The notes beneath the pieces are model-generated. The model was not told the DNA's origin. It searched no databases and saw only the letters and a list, made by a program, of their open reading frames with translations. A DNA stretch of 64,000 nucleotides. Origin: Annulohypoxylon bovei var. microspora. Taxonomy: Eukaryota; Ascomycota; Sordariomycetes; Xylariales; Hypoxylaceae. Location: contig MU405240.1 in assembly GCA_022836615.1 (NCBI GenBank), positions 246,404 to 310,403 on the forward strand, in the 5' to 3' direction. Below, in pieces: positions 10,471 to 21,410 of this stretch; the stretch's first letter is position 1, and each line of letters opens with the position of its first letter. Position numbers and translations under genes: made by a program.

Positions 10471-13195
10471 ATGCATATTCGCCAGCTGTTGCTGGGGCTC
10501 TGCCTTGGCATCGACACATCTGCTGCCGCAGCAGCCCTTCTTTCCGAACCTGGCGATATCACTGTCATACCATCGTGGGATATTCAATCCACCGAAAAAG
10601 TCGGTGTGGATCTTGAAGCGTTATCCCAACCGGGCGTCGATACGAAGACATGGCACGGGGTCGATAGTTCTCGCTGTACCCTCATGGGCTGTCTGATAAA
10701 AGCCGGCGTATATCGAGAGGATGGGCTGTTCTTCTCAAACGCACTACAAAGCTTTAATTCGAGCCAATTCAAAGTTCCTTGGATATATCGGAAAGAATTT
10801 GCCCTTACCCCTGAACCCGGCCAATATTACCATATCCAAACTCATGGGATCAGCTCTAGCGCCGATATCTACGTCAATGGCCAGGAGGTAGTGGCTAGTA
10901 AGTCGCAGGCAGGCGCCTATGTCGGTAACACTTTCGACATTACCGAAAAAGTGAAGGAGATAAATGCTGTGGCGATCCAAGTTCATCCGACCGACTACAA
11001 CTACGACTTTGCCCTTGGGTTCGTGGACTGGAATCCATATCCACCAGATAATGGGACAGGGATATGGCGGGATGTCGAGGTAAAGCAGACAGGACCAATC
11101 GCTTTGGGGCCTCTGCGGGTGACCACGCAAGCTAATTTACCAATTGGGCATTCTAGCGCGCTCGTGAATTTGAAAACAACCGTTACGAATCTGGAGGATC
11201 GTGAACATGTTGTTCTGCTGGCAGGAAGTATTTCCTTAGAAGGAGGAGCGCACCAGAGTTATGACTTGAACCAGACTATCACGGTTCCCCCGAAGCAATC
11301 GATTGAAGTAGCCTTGGAAACAGCGATAAACGAGCCTGCGATATGGTGGCCAAAGCAATGGGGCGACCAACCGCTTTACATAGGCCAAGTGTCCGCGACG
11401 GCCAATGATTCTTTTTCCGACAAGGTAGAGAGAACTTTCGGTATCCGCCAAGTAACGGCGGAGCTTAACACCAACAATGACACGTTGTTCTATGTCAACG
11501 GTTACGCCTTTCAGGTCGTCGGCGCGGGATATTCGGCAGATATATTCCTGCGTTGGGATAGCGCCAAATTTTCCGCACAAGCCAAGCTGATGCTCGACCT
11601 GGGCCATAATACTGTCAGATTGGAGGGTAAAAATGAGCACCCAGAGCTCTACGAAACTGCGGATCGTCTAGGGATAATGGTCCTGCCAGGATGGGAGTGC
11701 TGTGATAAATGGGAGGCCTGGACATACAACGAAGATTTAGCCGTCAAGTCAGAGTGGACCGAAGCCGATTATATCACAGCGAATAAGAGCATGTACCACG
11801 AAGCTCTTATGCAACAAGGCCATCCGAGTGTGTTGGGATATCTGGTGGGGAGTGATTATTGGCCTGACGATAAAGCGGCGGAGATGTACTATTATTCGCT
11901 CAAGGCAGCAGACTGGCAGATGCCAATTGTCGCATCGGCATCTGAGAAAGGATATCCAAAGATTCTGGGGCCGTCGGGGTTGAAGATGGCAGGGCCATAC
12001 GACGTATGTAACACTGTGACTTTGCCCTTCCCTATTTTTAACCTAAAACTGACTCCTATTGCTATAGTGGGTACCTCCAAACTATTGGTACGACGTAGAT
12101 CCAGCGGAGGACCGTCTGGGTGCTGCTTTCGGGTTTGGATCTGAGCTCGGCGCCGGTGTTGGAACTCCAGAGATTAGCAGCCTTAAAAAATTCCTATCAG
12201 ACGCGGATCTAGAAGACCTTTGGAAGAAGCCGAACAAGGGACTTTACCATATGTCCACGAGCGTGTCATCCTTCTACGACCGTAAGATCTATAACACCGC
12301 CCTATGGAAGCGCCTTGGCGCGCCTTCTTCGTTAGAGGACTACTTGCTCAAAGCGCAAATACTCGACTACGAGGCGACTCGGTCCCAGTTCGAAGGGTTT
12401 GCCGCTCTCTGGAATGCCGAGAGGCCAGCAACGGGTCTTATATACTGGATGTTGAATAACGCCTGGCCAAGTTTGCACTGGAATTTGTTCGACTATTACC
12501 TGCACCCCGCCGGATCCTACTTCGGGGCTAAAGTCGGCGCGAGAAAAGAGCATGTGGCGTATGACTATAATAGGAAACTCATATACCTGATCAATCGCTC
12601 GTTAGACCAAGATGGACCAAGGACAATAGCTGTTGAGGCCATTGACAAGAATGGTAAAGCGATTTATAAGACTCAGAAAGTTGTTCAGACCGAGCCAAAC
12701 ACCAGCAAGGAAATCCTGGATCTTTCGAGCGCCTTAAAAACGATTACAGACGTCGTGTTCCTGCGACTAGTCCTCTCCGATGGCGAGGAATCTATTATAA
12801 GCCGCAACGTCTACTGGCTAGCGAAGACGGTCGATACTTTGGACTGGGAGAACTCAGACTGGTTCTACACACCAGTGACCCAGTATGCTAACTTCACTGC
12901 GTTGAACAGTTTGCCGACTGCTAATGTCTCGGTAACGCTTGCGGCACCGGTGAAGAGAGATAACCTGAAAGTGGGACTAGCCGTTATGGTCGAGAACCAC
13001 TCTTCTGTTCCTGCATTCTTCATCACCCTTAACCTTGTAGATGAGGAAGGCAATGACGTGTTGCCTGTGTTTTGGTCGGATAATTATGTTTCTTTATTTC
13101 CCCATGAGAAACTTGAGTTGCAGGTGGAAGGCGAGGGCGGTGCTTCTGTGCAAGTCGTTGGCAAGAATATTCGTAAGGCGGAGGTATATTTGTAA
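10471..13195 (+). CDS. Secreted exo-beta-D-glucosaminidase, GH family 2
   Basis: Exons 10471-12003 and 12068-13195, split by a 64-bp GTATGT...CTATAG intron in phase 0, give 886 residues. Splicing restores the conserved GPYD-WVPPNYWYD. A signal peptide spans about 1-23. A GH2 sugar-binding domain, immunoglobulin-like domain and TIM barrel follow. The family block PGWECCDKWE is present. GSD at 460-462 and GSELGAG around E537 match the acid/base Asp and nucleophile Glu of the bacterial chitosan exo-glucosaminidase CsxA (known as D469 and E541). The enzyme should release glucosamine from the non-reducing end of chitosan oligomers outside the cell. It lacks an obvious C-terminal carbohydrate-binding module. 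The gene lies tail to tail with a 2EXR gene, 111 bp away. Beta-mannosidase is the main alternative GH2 class, but the CCDKW block and catalytic Asp favour glucosaminidase. Confidence 0.93.
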
Positions 13196-13306
13196 TTGAC
13201 AGTCTTAGTAAGGATCAACCTGTACCTAATAACATTCTTATGATATGATAGATAGTCACGGTCACGCCCAGGAATAAATGTGTCGTATTGGTTCGTCAGT
13301 CTCACA

Positions 13307-13807
13307 TCACTTTAATCCCCAGAAATCACCGGGTCCCCAGAGCGTCCTCTCGATAACATCCTTACGGGGATGAAAAAACACGCCTGGGTCATCAGGTTCA
13401 TCTTCGTCGCGAAAGGCCAGCCTGTATCCAGCCTTCAAGACAACCTGGCGTGACTCATAGCAGACGTGAGCAATTGGTATCCGTAAGCCACTGCGCTCTA
13501 ATAATTGCATCTTTAACCCCGCAGAGGCGTATACCAACGCGTTGAAGACTCTCGAATCCGGCAGCGCATATTCCCAAATCATCTCCCGCAACTCGGGTGG
13601 TATGTCAGCAAAGGTAGTTTTCATCGACTTGTTATGTACCGTGCTTGCTGCTGCCGTGTCTGGTTGAGAACCTTGACGTTGACGCTGCTGGGCGTCAGAG
13701 TGAGGAGCGGTATCCTCGTTCGCAGATGTCAGAGCCGGCTTTTCCGGGACAGAGACGCTGTAGTTATCGGCGACATCACTTGACCTTGGAGTGTCTGAGG
13801 CGTTCAT
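13307..13807 (-). CDS. 2EXR-domain protein, short
   Basis: A single-exon 166-residue protein. I take the ATG at 13807 rather than the one 51 codons upstream, because the residues before it look like translated leader. A polar, Gln-rich and disordered N-terminus (1-62) leads into the 2EXR domain: TFADIPPELREMIWEYAL (65-82), then AHVCYESRQVVLKAGY (113-128) and a PGVFFHPRKDVI strand (141-152). 2EXR proteins are common in filamentous ascomycetes and have no established biochemical function. Most are 250-400 residues long; this one stops soon after the domain core, so the C-terminal half of the family is missing. It could be a shortened functional copy or a decaying one. Confidence 0.72.
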   Translation of the reverse strand: MNASDTPRSSDVADNYSVSVPEKPALTSANEDTAPHSDAQQRQRQGSQPDTAAASTVHNKSMKTTFADIPPELREMIWEYALPDSRVFNALVYASAGLKMQLLERSGLRIPIAHVCYESRQVVLKAGYRLAFRDEDEPDDPGVFFHPRKDVIERTLWGPGDFWGLK

Positions 13808-14030
13808 GATTTGAGCCTCATTCAGTTTAGTTATGGGGGTAATTTTGAGGAAGGAAGGGAGAATGCCCTGCCCAGTGAGGGGGATGCAGCTGAAGTAAGC
13901 ATGGGTTACTAATCTTGATAAATAGGAATGTGTATTAATGCAGCATATATAGTAATACATACATTAGATAATACCTTTATATATGCATATTAAATTTCAG
14001 AATATTACTAAGCAGCATAGCCATACGTAC

Positions 14031-14071
14031 AACCCTAACCCCATATTTAGCTTAACCCTACCCCTAACCCC
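14031..14071 (-). repeat. Degenerate telomere-like CCCTAA units
   Basis: Three imperfect CCCTAA/CCCCTAA units (AACCCTAACCCC, TTAACCCTACC, CCTAACCCC) within 41 bp. They sit 225-265 bp upstream of the 2EXR start. They could be an interstitial telomere relic or a telo-box-like promoter element. Confidence 0.6.
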
Positions 14072-15025
14072 GCGCCATTATTTTACTTACATAAGCCGTT
14101 CCCCGCTAACATCTAACATCCAAGACCCAGAGCAATTATGAAGAAGGCAACATTGAAGGTTAAGTTGTTGGCACCTAAAGAGCGAAAGGGCCTTTCTCAA
14201 CAATAGAACCTAGGACCATGGCAAACTTATGAAATAACTACTTGAAGCGATACTTTAGAAGAATTACCCTGTTTAGTTGACGGAACAGGAATACTGTTAA
14301 ATGCTAGGTCTGGCATTCACCCCCTAGAGGAGAACAAGGCATGAAAATAGGTAAGGTATCCAATAGCCTATATTCCAGATACATTTATGATAGAAGTCTT
14401 TGAAATTTACCTAGTTTCCACGTAGTAGCCATTACGTTTGAATGGGATATTGGCACATCTAGGTAATATTGTGCTAAACTAGGACTGATCTACATCGCCA
14501 TTGGTGACAGCGCTCCAGCTGGTCCGCAGGATTGCCAAGAATGGCAATTGCCTCACATCACAGCTGAGACTTTTACGCCCTCTTTCTTACAAGAGGTATA
14601 TTTGGCCTCCCGACGAGCTGAAATCCGCCTTTGCCGACATTTAATCATAACTAAGTTCGAACGTGACATGACTAATCCAGTTAGTGATTTCACACGCTAA
14701 GGCCAATGACTTGCGATTCTACTCGCCCTCAATAAGCATCGTGATGGCTCTCGTCTAGGGCAGCGAGGTAGGACATAGGTAGGACTCAGCTGAATATTCC
14801 AATTCGATTATCTCTACGCTCGAGATAGTGTAATATTGACGTAGATCTCACTTTGACCCACGAACTTATCGACTACCAGTGCTACCTCGAACACGCCCAC
14901 GATGGCGTCGCTCCCTTTTGCGTGTATGCATACCGACACATCATCGTACAAGCATCAAGTGTAGCATATAATAATGTGAGAAGAGGGGAGGAACGAGGTA
15001 GCTTGTAGAGAAGGCTTCCACTACC

Positions 15026-15034
15026 TATATATAC
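15026..15034 (+). promoter_or_regulatory. TATA box of the GLEYA gene
   Basis: TATATATAC about 120 bp before the ATG, followed by a C/A-rich leader (CAAGCAAACAACATTCACAAC), which is typical of well-expressed fungal genes. Confidence 0.6.
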
Positions 15035-15149
15035 GAGCAGAACTCCCAGATCTCATCGAATTTTATCATTCATCTTCACGCGCATCTTGCATCTCAACAA
15101 GCAAACAACATTCACAACCGTCTATTCCAATCACAGATAAATCGCAACC

Positions 15150-15869
15150 ATGAAGTCCTTCTTCAAAGCCCTCGGCCTCTTCCTGGCCTCTGTGCCCCTG
15201 AGCACCGCCACCATCCCTCCCGTGACTTTCTGTCCCAGCTGTCCCAAACCAGTGCACTGCGACAACGGCGGTTGGGACTGGGCCTACTACAGCAACCCCC
15301 TATTCAACAGCGGCGAGGGGTACCCCGGCTTCAGCGCGGACGTCTACAAGACGCGGCAGCCGGAGTACACCGCCGTAACGCCTTCGATCGGCGGGCATCT
15401 CGGCTACACGACCGCCAGCCCCGACATGTCGACCTTTTACGGGTCCTCTAAGGAGTTCAACGCAACCTACTTCGCCATCAACCACCACGCGTACCTGTAC
15501 GCATGTGAGGGAGGCACGTGGCAGTTCGACATCTCGTACGTGGACGATGTAGTGTTTGCCTGGGTCGGCGAGACCGCGTACTCCGGGTGGACGGACGCGA
15601 ATGCCGACGCAAAGGCCGTGTGGACGTTTCAGGGAGACACACACTACGGCTCCGCGAGCTTCAGGAAGGAACTTGAAGGCGGAGGTTTCAATCCCCTGCG
15701 CTTCGTCTTTGCCGACGGTCAATGGGGCGGCATATTCAATCTAACCATCACCAGCCCTAGCGGCATCATCGCTCACCAGAGCGGCCGGGACAGCGATTAT
15801 ATTGTTCGGTATTCGTGCGACTTCCAGATTTCGGCCCCGAAGTTCCCTGATTTTGGAGCAGAGACCTAA
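15150..15869 (+). CDS. Secreted GLEYA-domain protein (adhesin-like)
   Basis: A single-exon 239-residue protein. A signal peptide (1-20, hydrophobic core KALGLFLASVPL) precedes a Cys-rich start (C28, C31, C37) and one GLEYA domain over about 40-226. The core signature is visible as TWQFDISYVDDVVFAWVG (123-140) with SGWT (145-148), and the closing strands are ADGQWGGIFNLTITSPSG (188-205). N-glycosylation sites lie at N104 and N197. GLEYA domains are the PA14-like lectin domains of fungal surface adhesins. This copy has no serine/threonine-rich stalk and no GPI signal, so it is probably soluble and secreted, not a cell-wall adhesin. Ligand unknown. It lies tail to tail with HET gene 2. Confidence 0.85.
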   Translation: MKSFFKALGLFLASVPLSTATIPPVTFCPSCPKPVHCDNGGWDWAYYSNPLFNSGEGYPGFSADVYKTRQPEYTAVTPSIGGHLGYTTASPDMSTFYGSSKEFNATYFAINHHAYLYACEGGTWQFDISYVDDVVFAWVGETAYSGWTDANADAKAVWTFQGDTHYGSASFRKELEGGGFNPLRFVFADGQWGGIFNLTITSPSGIIAHQSGRDSDYIVRYSCDFQISAPKFPDFGAET

Positions 15870-16138
15870 GCGATGCCGGGGGAAGGGGAACTGGCACGAG
15901 TTCTACTTTTAAAGTTTTTAAAGATGAAGATCCTGTGTGGTAAGGAAGGGGCTCCAATATGCTAAAGGGGTCGCAAAAAAGAAGAGAGATGGTGATTGTG
16001 TGGTAGAGATAATATCTCTTCATAATGTTGTTGAGGGGGGATTCACTTCTACTTGGCAGTAAAAACTTATTGCTTTCTTCATAGATAATGCTTGTAAATT
16101 GACCTCATAGAAGAGGCTTTAAATCATTGCAATAAAGA

Positions 16139-17941
16139 TCAAGTTAGGAGAAATTCTTGAGTGCTGGTCTCATCGTCCTGGAATAATTCAAACACATCCA
16201 AGTCATAAAGAAAGCAGTCTCCGATCAGTTCGTAGGTGCCGTTTTCCCCTGCTCTCAAAATAAAGGGATATTTGCCGCCTGGGAAGAAAACGATATCATC
16301 ACCCTCTTTCGTGCGCAGTGGTGCTAAGCCCATAGAACCTTTATCGGTAATGAAAAACTTGCGGCCGTAACAGGTGCGTTCCATACAGCGAGAATACCAC
16401 ATCGAATCGGCATCTAATGGCTGATGCTCCTTGGTGTTTGCTGGATCAGTCTTCTGCAAAATACCAGCCCCGTAGTGCTTATACCACATATTGAATTTAG
16501 CTGCTATTGGAGATGATAATGCCCTCTCCTTTCTGAAAAATGGAGGATCATCGCTCTCAATCAACAAATCAGCATCGTCGTTCCCAATCAGCGTATCAGA
16601 GAAAGCGTCGATAATTGTTTGCGGAAACCTCCTATTCGTCAGACTTAGAGCGAGATTTTCCCACCCACTTAAGATGGAATTGAAATTCTCGCTCCCTGGG
16701 ATAGTCGTATCTTGTGCCCTCAATTCCTCAGCTGCTTTCGCAACTTTCTCAACGAACCGCCCGCGAAGTGCTAATACATTTCCGGATCGAAATTCGAACA
16801 CTGGAAGTAGAACAAGTGGGTAATGGACAGAATATGCCGCTGACATTCCGAATACTCTAGGAAGAGTTCCTGCCGGGTTAAAGGTATTATAGTCTGGAAC
16901 CCAAGATGGAAGACCATCAACAGATTTTCTCGGCCCCAACCAATGAAGGATATCGAGATTTTGACTTGATTCAATAACCCTTTGAGTGAAGCTCCGAAAA
17001 AGTTGAAGAACATCTTGTTTGTAATCAATAGGAATACCAAATCGTATACCAGTATTCACCATCAAGACTCCGAATATCTTGTCTCTAGGGTCGCTAGCTC
17101 GGCAATGTCTGCTCCAAAGGAATAGGTTCCTCAACTGCACGCGACTAGCGCGGGAGATTTGAGTAAGGTTATGCAGGTGGGTTCGGCCGTCTGGACCTTC
17201 TAACGGATGATAGTAATCGTCTATCGATGGGAAGCTGGAGCATTTCATCAAGTCTAGCCATTCACATTGATAGCGACCACACAAGAGAATGGCCTCTTTA
17301 CTCAATGAGAGCTCTTGAGCGGATTGTGCTCTGTAGAACCAGGACCTCTTTGAAAGTTTTCGGAAGGCATCGTCCGTCTCGCCAGAATAATGACACCAAT
17401 TGATGTGAGACTGTTTGCGACACCTATCAAGATGCTCAAATACGAGATGCGAATTGTCCTCGACACTTCCAAGCCAGACAAGGAGGCCAGTTGCATTCTG
17501 GTAGATATAGTGTAAATGAGAGAGCTGATCATTCCTTTCTGTATTATCAGTATCTTGATCTGTATTGTCGAATCTCTGGTTGATACAGATGGAGTCTGTC
17601 CAGAGGAGTCTCGATTCAGTTTCCGATCTGACTCTATGTATCGCCGCCCAGATCTCAGGCGGGGCATCAAAGGTATGTCCATTCATAGATATCGGTATTT
17701 GAGGCTTTGCTAGTCTGTGCCAGTCGAGAGAGAGAATTTCATACTGATAGTTCTCGCCGCGCTTCACGTGGATAAGACGGCATCTTATTGGATCCGGAGA
17801 AAGGGCTGGCTCAACTTCTAGAAGTCTTATCTCCCCATCTTCTAAAGGGTCATACTGGAAATATGACCCCGTTTCCTCCAGCCAAGCAGCTAACTCATCT
17901 GAGTCGTCCCCGGGGGATCCAGTTAAGCGTATTGACGACAT
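16139..17941 (-). CDS. Divergent HET-domain protein (gene 2)
   Basis: A single-exon 600-residue protein. The HET domain is recognisable at about 66-222 but eroded. The first block, usually Y-x-A-L-S-Y-x-W-G, reads YEILSLDWHR (67-76). The second is intact (LLWTDSICINQ, 112-122). The third, usually W-F-x-R-x-W-x-x-Q-E, reads WFYRAQSAQEL (201-211), so its Trp is lost. Downstream HET-family landmarks remain: RDKIFGVL near 285, then a late GxxGLAPLRTKEGDDI block near 534-548. There is no stop or frameshift, so it is probably a functional diverged member, not a relic. Compared with gene 1 it is AT-richer and shares little beyond the domain. Its role in incompatibility is inferred only. Confidence 0.8.
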   Translation of the reverse strand: MSSIRLTGSPGDDSDELAAWLEETGSYFQYDPLEDGEIRLLEVEPALSPDPIRCRLIHVKRGENYQYEILSLDWHRLAKPQIPISMNGHTFDAPPEIWAAIHRVRSETESRLLWTDSICINQRFDNTDQDTDNTERNDQLSHLHYIYQNATGLLVWLGSVEDNSHLVFEHLDRCRKQSHINWCHYSGETDDAFRKLSKRSWFYRAQSAQELSLSKEAILLCGRYQCEWLDLMKCSSFPSIDDYYHPLEGPDGRTHLHNLTQISRASRVQLRNLFLWSRHCRASDPRDKIFGVLMVNTGIRFGIPIDYKQDVLQLFRSFTQRVIESSQNLDILHWLGPRKSVDGLPSWVPDYNTFNPAGTLPRVFGMSAAYSVHYPLVLLPVFEFRSGNVLALRGRFVEKVAKAAEELRAQDTTIPGSENFNSILSGWENLALSLTNRRFPQTIIDAFSDTLIGNDDADLLIESDDPPFFRKERALSSPIAAKFNMWYKHYGAGILQKTDPANTKEHQPLDADSMWYSRCMERTCYGRKFFITDKGSMGLAPLRTKEGDDIVFFPGGKYPFILRAGENGTYELIGDCFLYDLDVFELFQDDETSTQEFLLT

Positions 17942-18587
17942 CTCAAATCGCTACCTAATACAAACGAAGAAGCGTGTTCTAAGCAATCCGGTCGCCTCTT
18001 TTCAGCTTTAGTTGGCGATTATATCGATAATTTATCTATTCATAAACTCTCTACTCAAGTCTTAATTATTAATTACACATCGTTGATGAATTTGTGTTAT
18101 CGCATAAAAATGATGTAGGATGGATGTAGGATGGGCAGTAGAAGGAAGGCATAGAAATAAATGAGGGGGAAAACACTTTGACATTCTGAGTCACCAATGA
18201 AAAATTCACGTGATAATCCACGCCGTCATTAACTGTCTGCTAAATTGTCCAATTGAATTAAGACATGCATTCAAGGCTGTTTTAAGCACATGGACAACTA
18301 TCTTGTGCATGCCGTAATCTCTATTTATATTAATTCTAATATATCTAATGTGTAAAGGCTCATCGTTGGAGCTTGTTTGCAATGGAATCTACCACTCTGA
18401 CACCCCCCACCCCCCAGGTCTATTAGAATAGATGCGGCGTACTATTAAACGCCGCCGCAGCCTGTAATACAGCGCCCCTGTCCGAACACCCCTCCCCCCT
18501 AAATTTTGTACCATAGATGTCTAGGAGTACCCTATTGAATCAAATCCAGAATCCAAACTCCAAATCAAAACCGACGAGAGAAAAATA
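17942..18587. other. Intergenic region between HET gene 2 and GNAT gene
   Basis: HET gene 2 promoter on the left and GNAT 3' flank on the right. It contains a C-rich CACCCCCCACCCCCCAGG tract near 18401-18418. I see no gene. Confidence 0.55.
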
Positions 18588-19178
18588 TCACAAGCTTTTA
18601 GAGAGCACCCAATCTGTCTGTATGCACCCCCCGGTAGCAAATTGCGTGTCGCCCTTCTTGACGAAGCCCAGCCTCTCGTAAAGTCGCTGCGACCTAGTGT
18701 TGTCCTCCCAAACCGTCAGCCACAGCTGCTTGAAGCCTTCAGCTTTGGCCCTTTCCTCGACCGCCGCGATGAGCTTGCTGCCCACCCCCAGGCCCTGGGT
18801 GGAAACGTCGACGTAGAGCCTCCTGAGCTCGGCGTGCGAGGACGCATCGCCCTCCAGGCACGGATCTGAGAGCTCGCGGACGAGCTGGACGAAGCCGAGC
18901 ACGACGCCCGCTTTGTCGCGGGCTACGAAGGTGCTGATGTTGTTCTCCCGCGCGCTCAAGATCTCCGCCTCCACGACCTCTGCTGAGTACGTCGCCGCTA
19001 AGAAGTTGGCTAAGTCATCCGCTGGCACTGAATACCCGAAGGCCGCGGTGAATGTGGTGGCGCCGATGAGAGCGATCGCTGCTGCTTCAGATACCAGGGC
19101 TTCGCCGATGGTCACTTCGTTCGCCAACCTGGTTGGCACATCCGATGTTGCGGGCATAGAAGCGACTTTTGCTGCCAT
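18588..19178 (-). CDS. GNAT-family N-acetyltransferase
   Basis: A single-exon 196-residue protein. The GNAT fold covers about 22-195. The acetyl-CoA pyrophosphate loop is seen as Q128-GLGVG (129-133) after strand beta4 (ELRRLYVDV, 117-125). The strand LWLTVWEDN (152-160) and the helix SQRLYERLGF (163-172) complete the usual C-terminal half. These enzymes transfer acetyl from acetyl-CoA to an amine on a small molecule or protein. The substrate cannot be told from sequence; the closest-looking relatives are bacterial-type small-molecule acetyltransferases common in fungi. Codon use is GC-rich, unlike the AT-rich flanks. The start is the first ATG, 21 residues before the first strand. Confidence 0.88.
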   Translation of the reverse strand: MAAKVASMPATSDVPTRLANEVTIGEALVSEAAAIALIGATTFTAAFGYSVPADDLANFLAATYSAEVVEAEILSARENNISTFVARDKAGVVLGFVQLVRELSDPCLEGDASSHAELRRLYVDVSTQGLGVGSKLIAAVEERAKAEGFKQLWLTVWEDNTRSQRLYERLGFVKKGDTQFATGGCIQTDWVLSKSL

Positions 19179-21410
19179 TGTGTTGGTGATGAAAGCCGTG
19201 ACTAGATAGTGATGGAAGTAGCGAGAAAGATTAGCGACTGGCTGTTTGAATATTCTATAACTAGATCTAGTTGGATTTGGGTTCCAAAAGGGATCTCAAT
19301 GATATTTTATAGACATGGATTTCTTAGATAGATAGATACGTAGATACCTACCTAGGTCTTGGCTTAAAGTAACTAACTCATTAGTGTGCCTGAACCAGCC
19401 CGATTTTCGGGGTCTTCAGTGACTCCATTGCCTCTAAAGGTTATTCCTAGCGGTCTTGCTTACCCCTGCGCGCCCTGCGACTTGTCAATTGATATCACAG
19501 CCACTTTTCTGCGCTATCGTCCGCCCTCAGATCCTCTGCCCTGGAGCGGCGCCAAGGCGGACTCGGGATGTAACCATGACTCGATGTCGGGTATGTAGTT
19601 ACCTAGTATTAACAACAATAGGTTAGATAATCTTAGTATAGCACTCATTCATTATGTTCTATCCTGATGTTCTATGTAACTATTCCACACGAAGAGGCAT
19701 TTTATTTTCCTAGGCATGTGTTTTCAAGGAATCTCAAGTCCATATGATCAAATTTCCTCTTACTATAAAGTTGATTAGCTAGAATAAGCTCATTGTATAC
19801 TGCCTACCTAAATGCACTGAAACGAAGAAGCGAACTATGCTGCATCTATAATGTTAATGGAGAAAAGTATCACTAAAGCTTTAGGTAGCACACCTCTTTC
19901 TTAAAGAATACCTATAATGGTCAAGGGATGACAGGATAAGGTTAACACGTGGGTTCATAAATTATTGAACACATCTTTTTACGATACGTTTTATCATTGT
20001 AAATGCATCTTAGGACTAGTTTATAATAGCGTTTTTTTATTAAATAAAGCTTTTCTCTGAAATTATTCATTTCTACACGCGGAATCATTATTGGTACTTG
20101 ATAGAAACAGGTTTAATAAAAGCCGCCACGCATGTTCATGGAACGTAAATGTGCTTAATTCAATAACATGGCTTCCCAGTGCAGTCATATATATTGCTTC
20201 CATAGGTATTTACCTATTTATATTCACTCAGGTACACCAGGCTTATGCCGACACCCTTTTTTTCTTAGAGCGCTTGGTAGGAAAAGTACGGTGGGCCAGG
20301 TCCTTATTGAGTTGACTTTATAACCATATAAAACATACAATGCTAAAACAACTTAGAAGCCATGTCGGTATAATTAATTTAACCCAGTTTTCTATGGGAT
20401 GGTATATTTGAATTTACTTTACAATTTTATTGTGGCTTTTAATTGCGTTGCGAAGTTGGTGAGTTTTAGCGATTTTTGATGAAAAAATCGGAGATGTAAG
20501 TATATTAAAGAACCAAGTTAAAGGTGGCTGGTTAAATAGGAATAAATATAAAAGCACATAAAAGAACCGAAGAATATATCTTATTTTAAAGTAGCAGGAT
20601 GATACAATTAGCACGCTAATATAATATTATCTTTAGTATTTACGACTTCTTAAAGATATGTAGTAATTTGTTTTATCCCCAAATCTCAGGGGGGGGGGAA
20701 GAGGGGGAGCTCGGTCCGCTTTTCTTTTTCGTCAACGGATGCTCTACACTTCCCTTATTTAGAACCTTCTTTTCTACGCACGTTATGTCGCTATTAGGAA
20801 TACTGGGCTTATGATGGTTTGAACTTAATATAGAATTAAAATTTTACAATTTTATTCATAAGCTTATGGTTTTTAAACAATTACTTAGATTTACGTCGCA
20901 CAAATCGCACGAGTGGCGGATTTCACTATCCAATCATCTTTCCAATAATTGAGCTTTAGAGCCTAATTAGGAAATGTTGATAGAACATAACCTTGGAACT
21001 CCCTGTCAAATTTCTGGCGATCTTTAAACTGGAGCAACACCTCAACTATCAATACTAGTAAAAGCACATTAAATTACATATACAAGACAAGCCTATGACC
21101 CGTGGAATATCTAGGAGCTTAGGAACCAGTTGTGTTCATTTTTCATCGGTTAAAACAATATTCTAATTCCATCATGGTGGTGCTGTGTGGCAATCTAACC
21201 TAAGGGATACCTGTATTTAGCGTTTTGGAATACGTGTAGTCTTCACCTCCTAATTTCTAATATAACTACACATGTTCTCGTACTTTATTAATAATATCAC
21301 TAAATAGTCATTGCTAATTCGCCGCGAATACATATACTAATTCCATAGAAGGCATCTAGATTCCTCAGATAAACACACCTGGAGGTGCGATATATGTTCT
21401 GCTCCGATCT
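19179..21410. other. AT-rich intergenic region
   Basis: About 2.2 kb, strongly AT-rich from 19.6 kb onward, with long runs of A and T. TACCTAGGT occurs at 19349-19357 and a G9 tract near 20690-20698. There is no coding signal on either strand. Confidence 0.6.

Larger units (their letters stand above)
13808..15149. other. Intergenic region between 2EXR gene and GLEYA gene
   Basis: Divergent promoter region. It contains telomere-like CCCTAA units (14031-14071), a short hairpin ATTGCCAAGAATGGCAAT at about 14532-14549, and the GLEYA TATA box near the right end. I see no gene. Confidence 0.6.
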
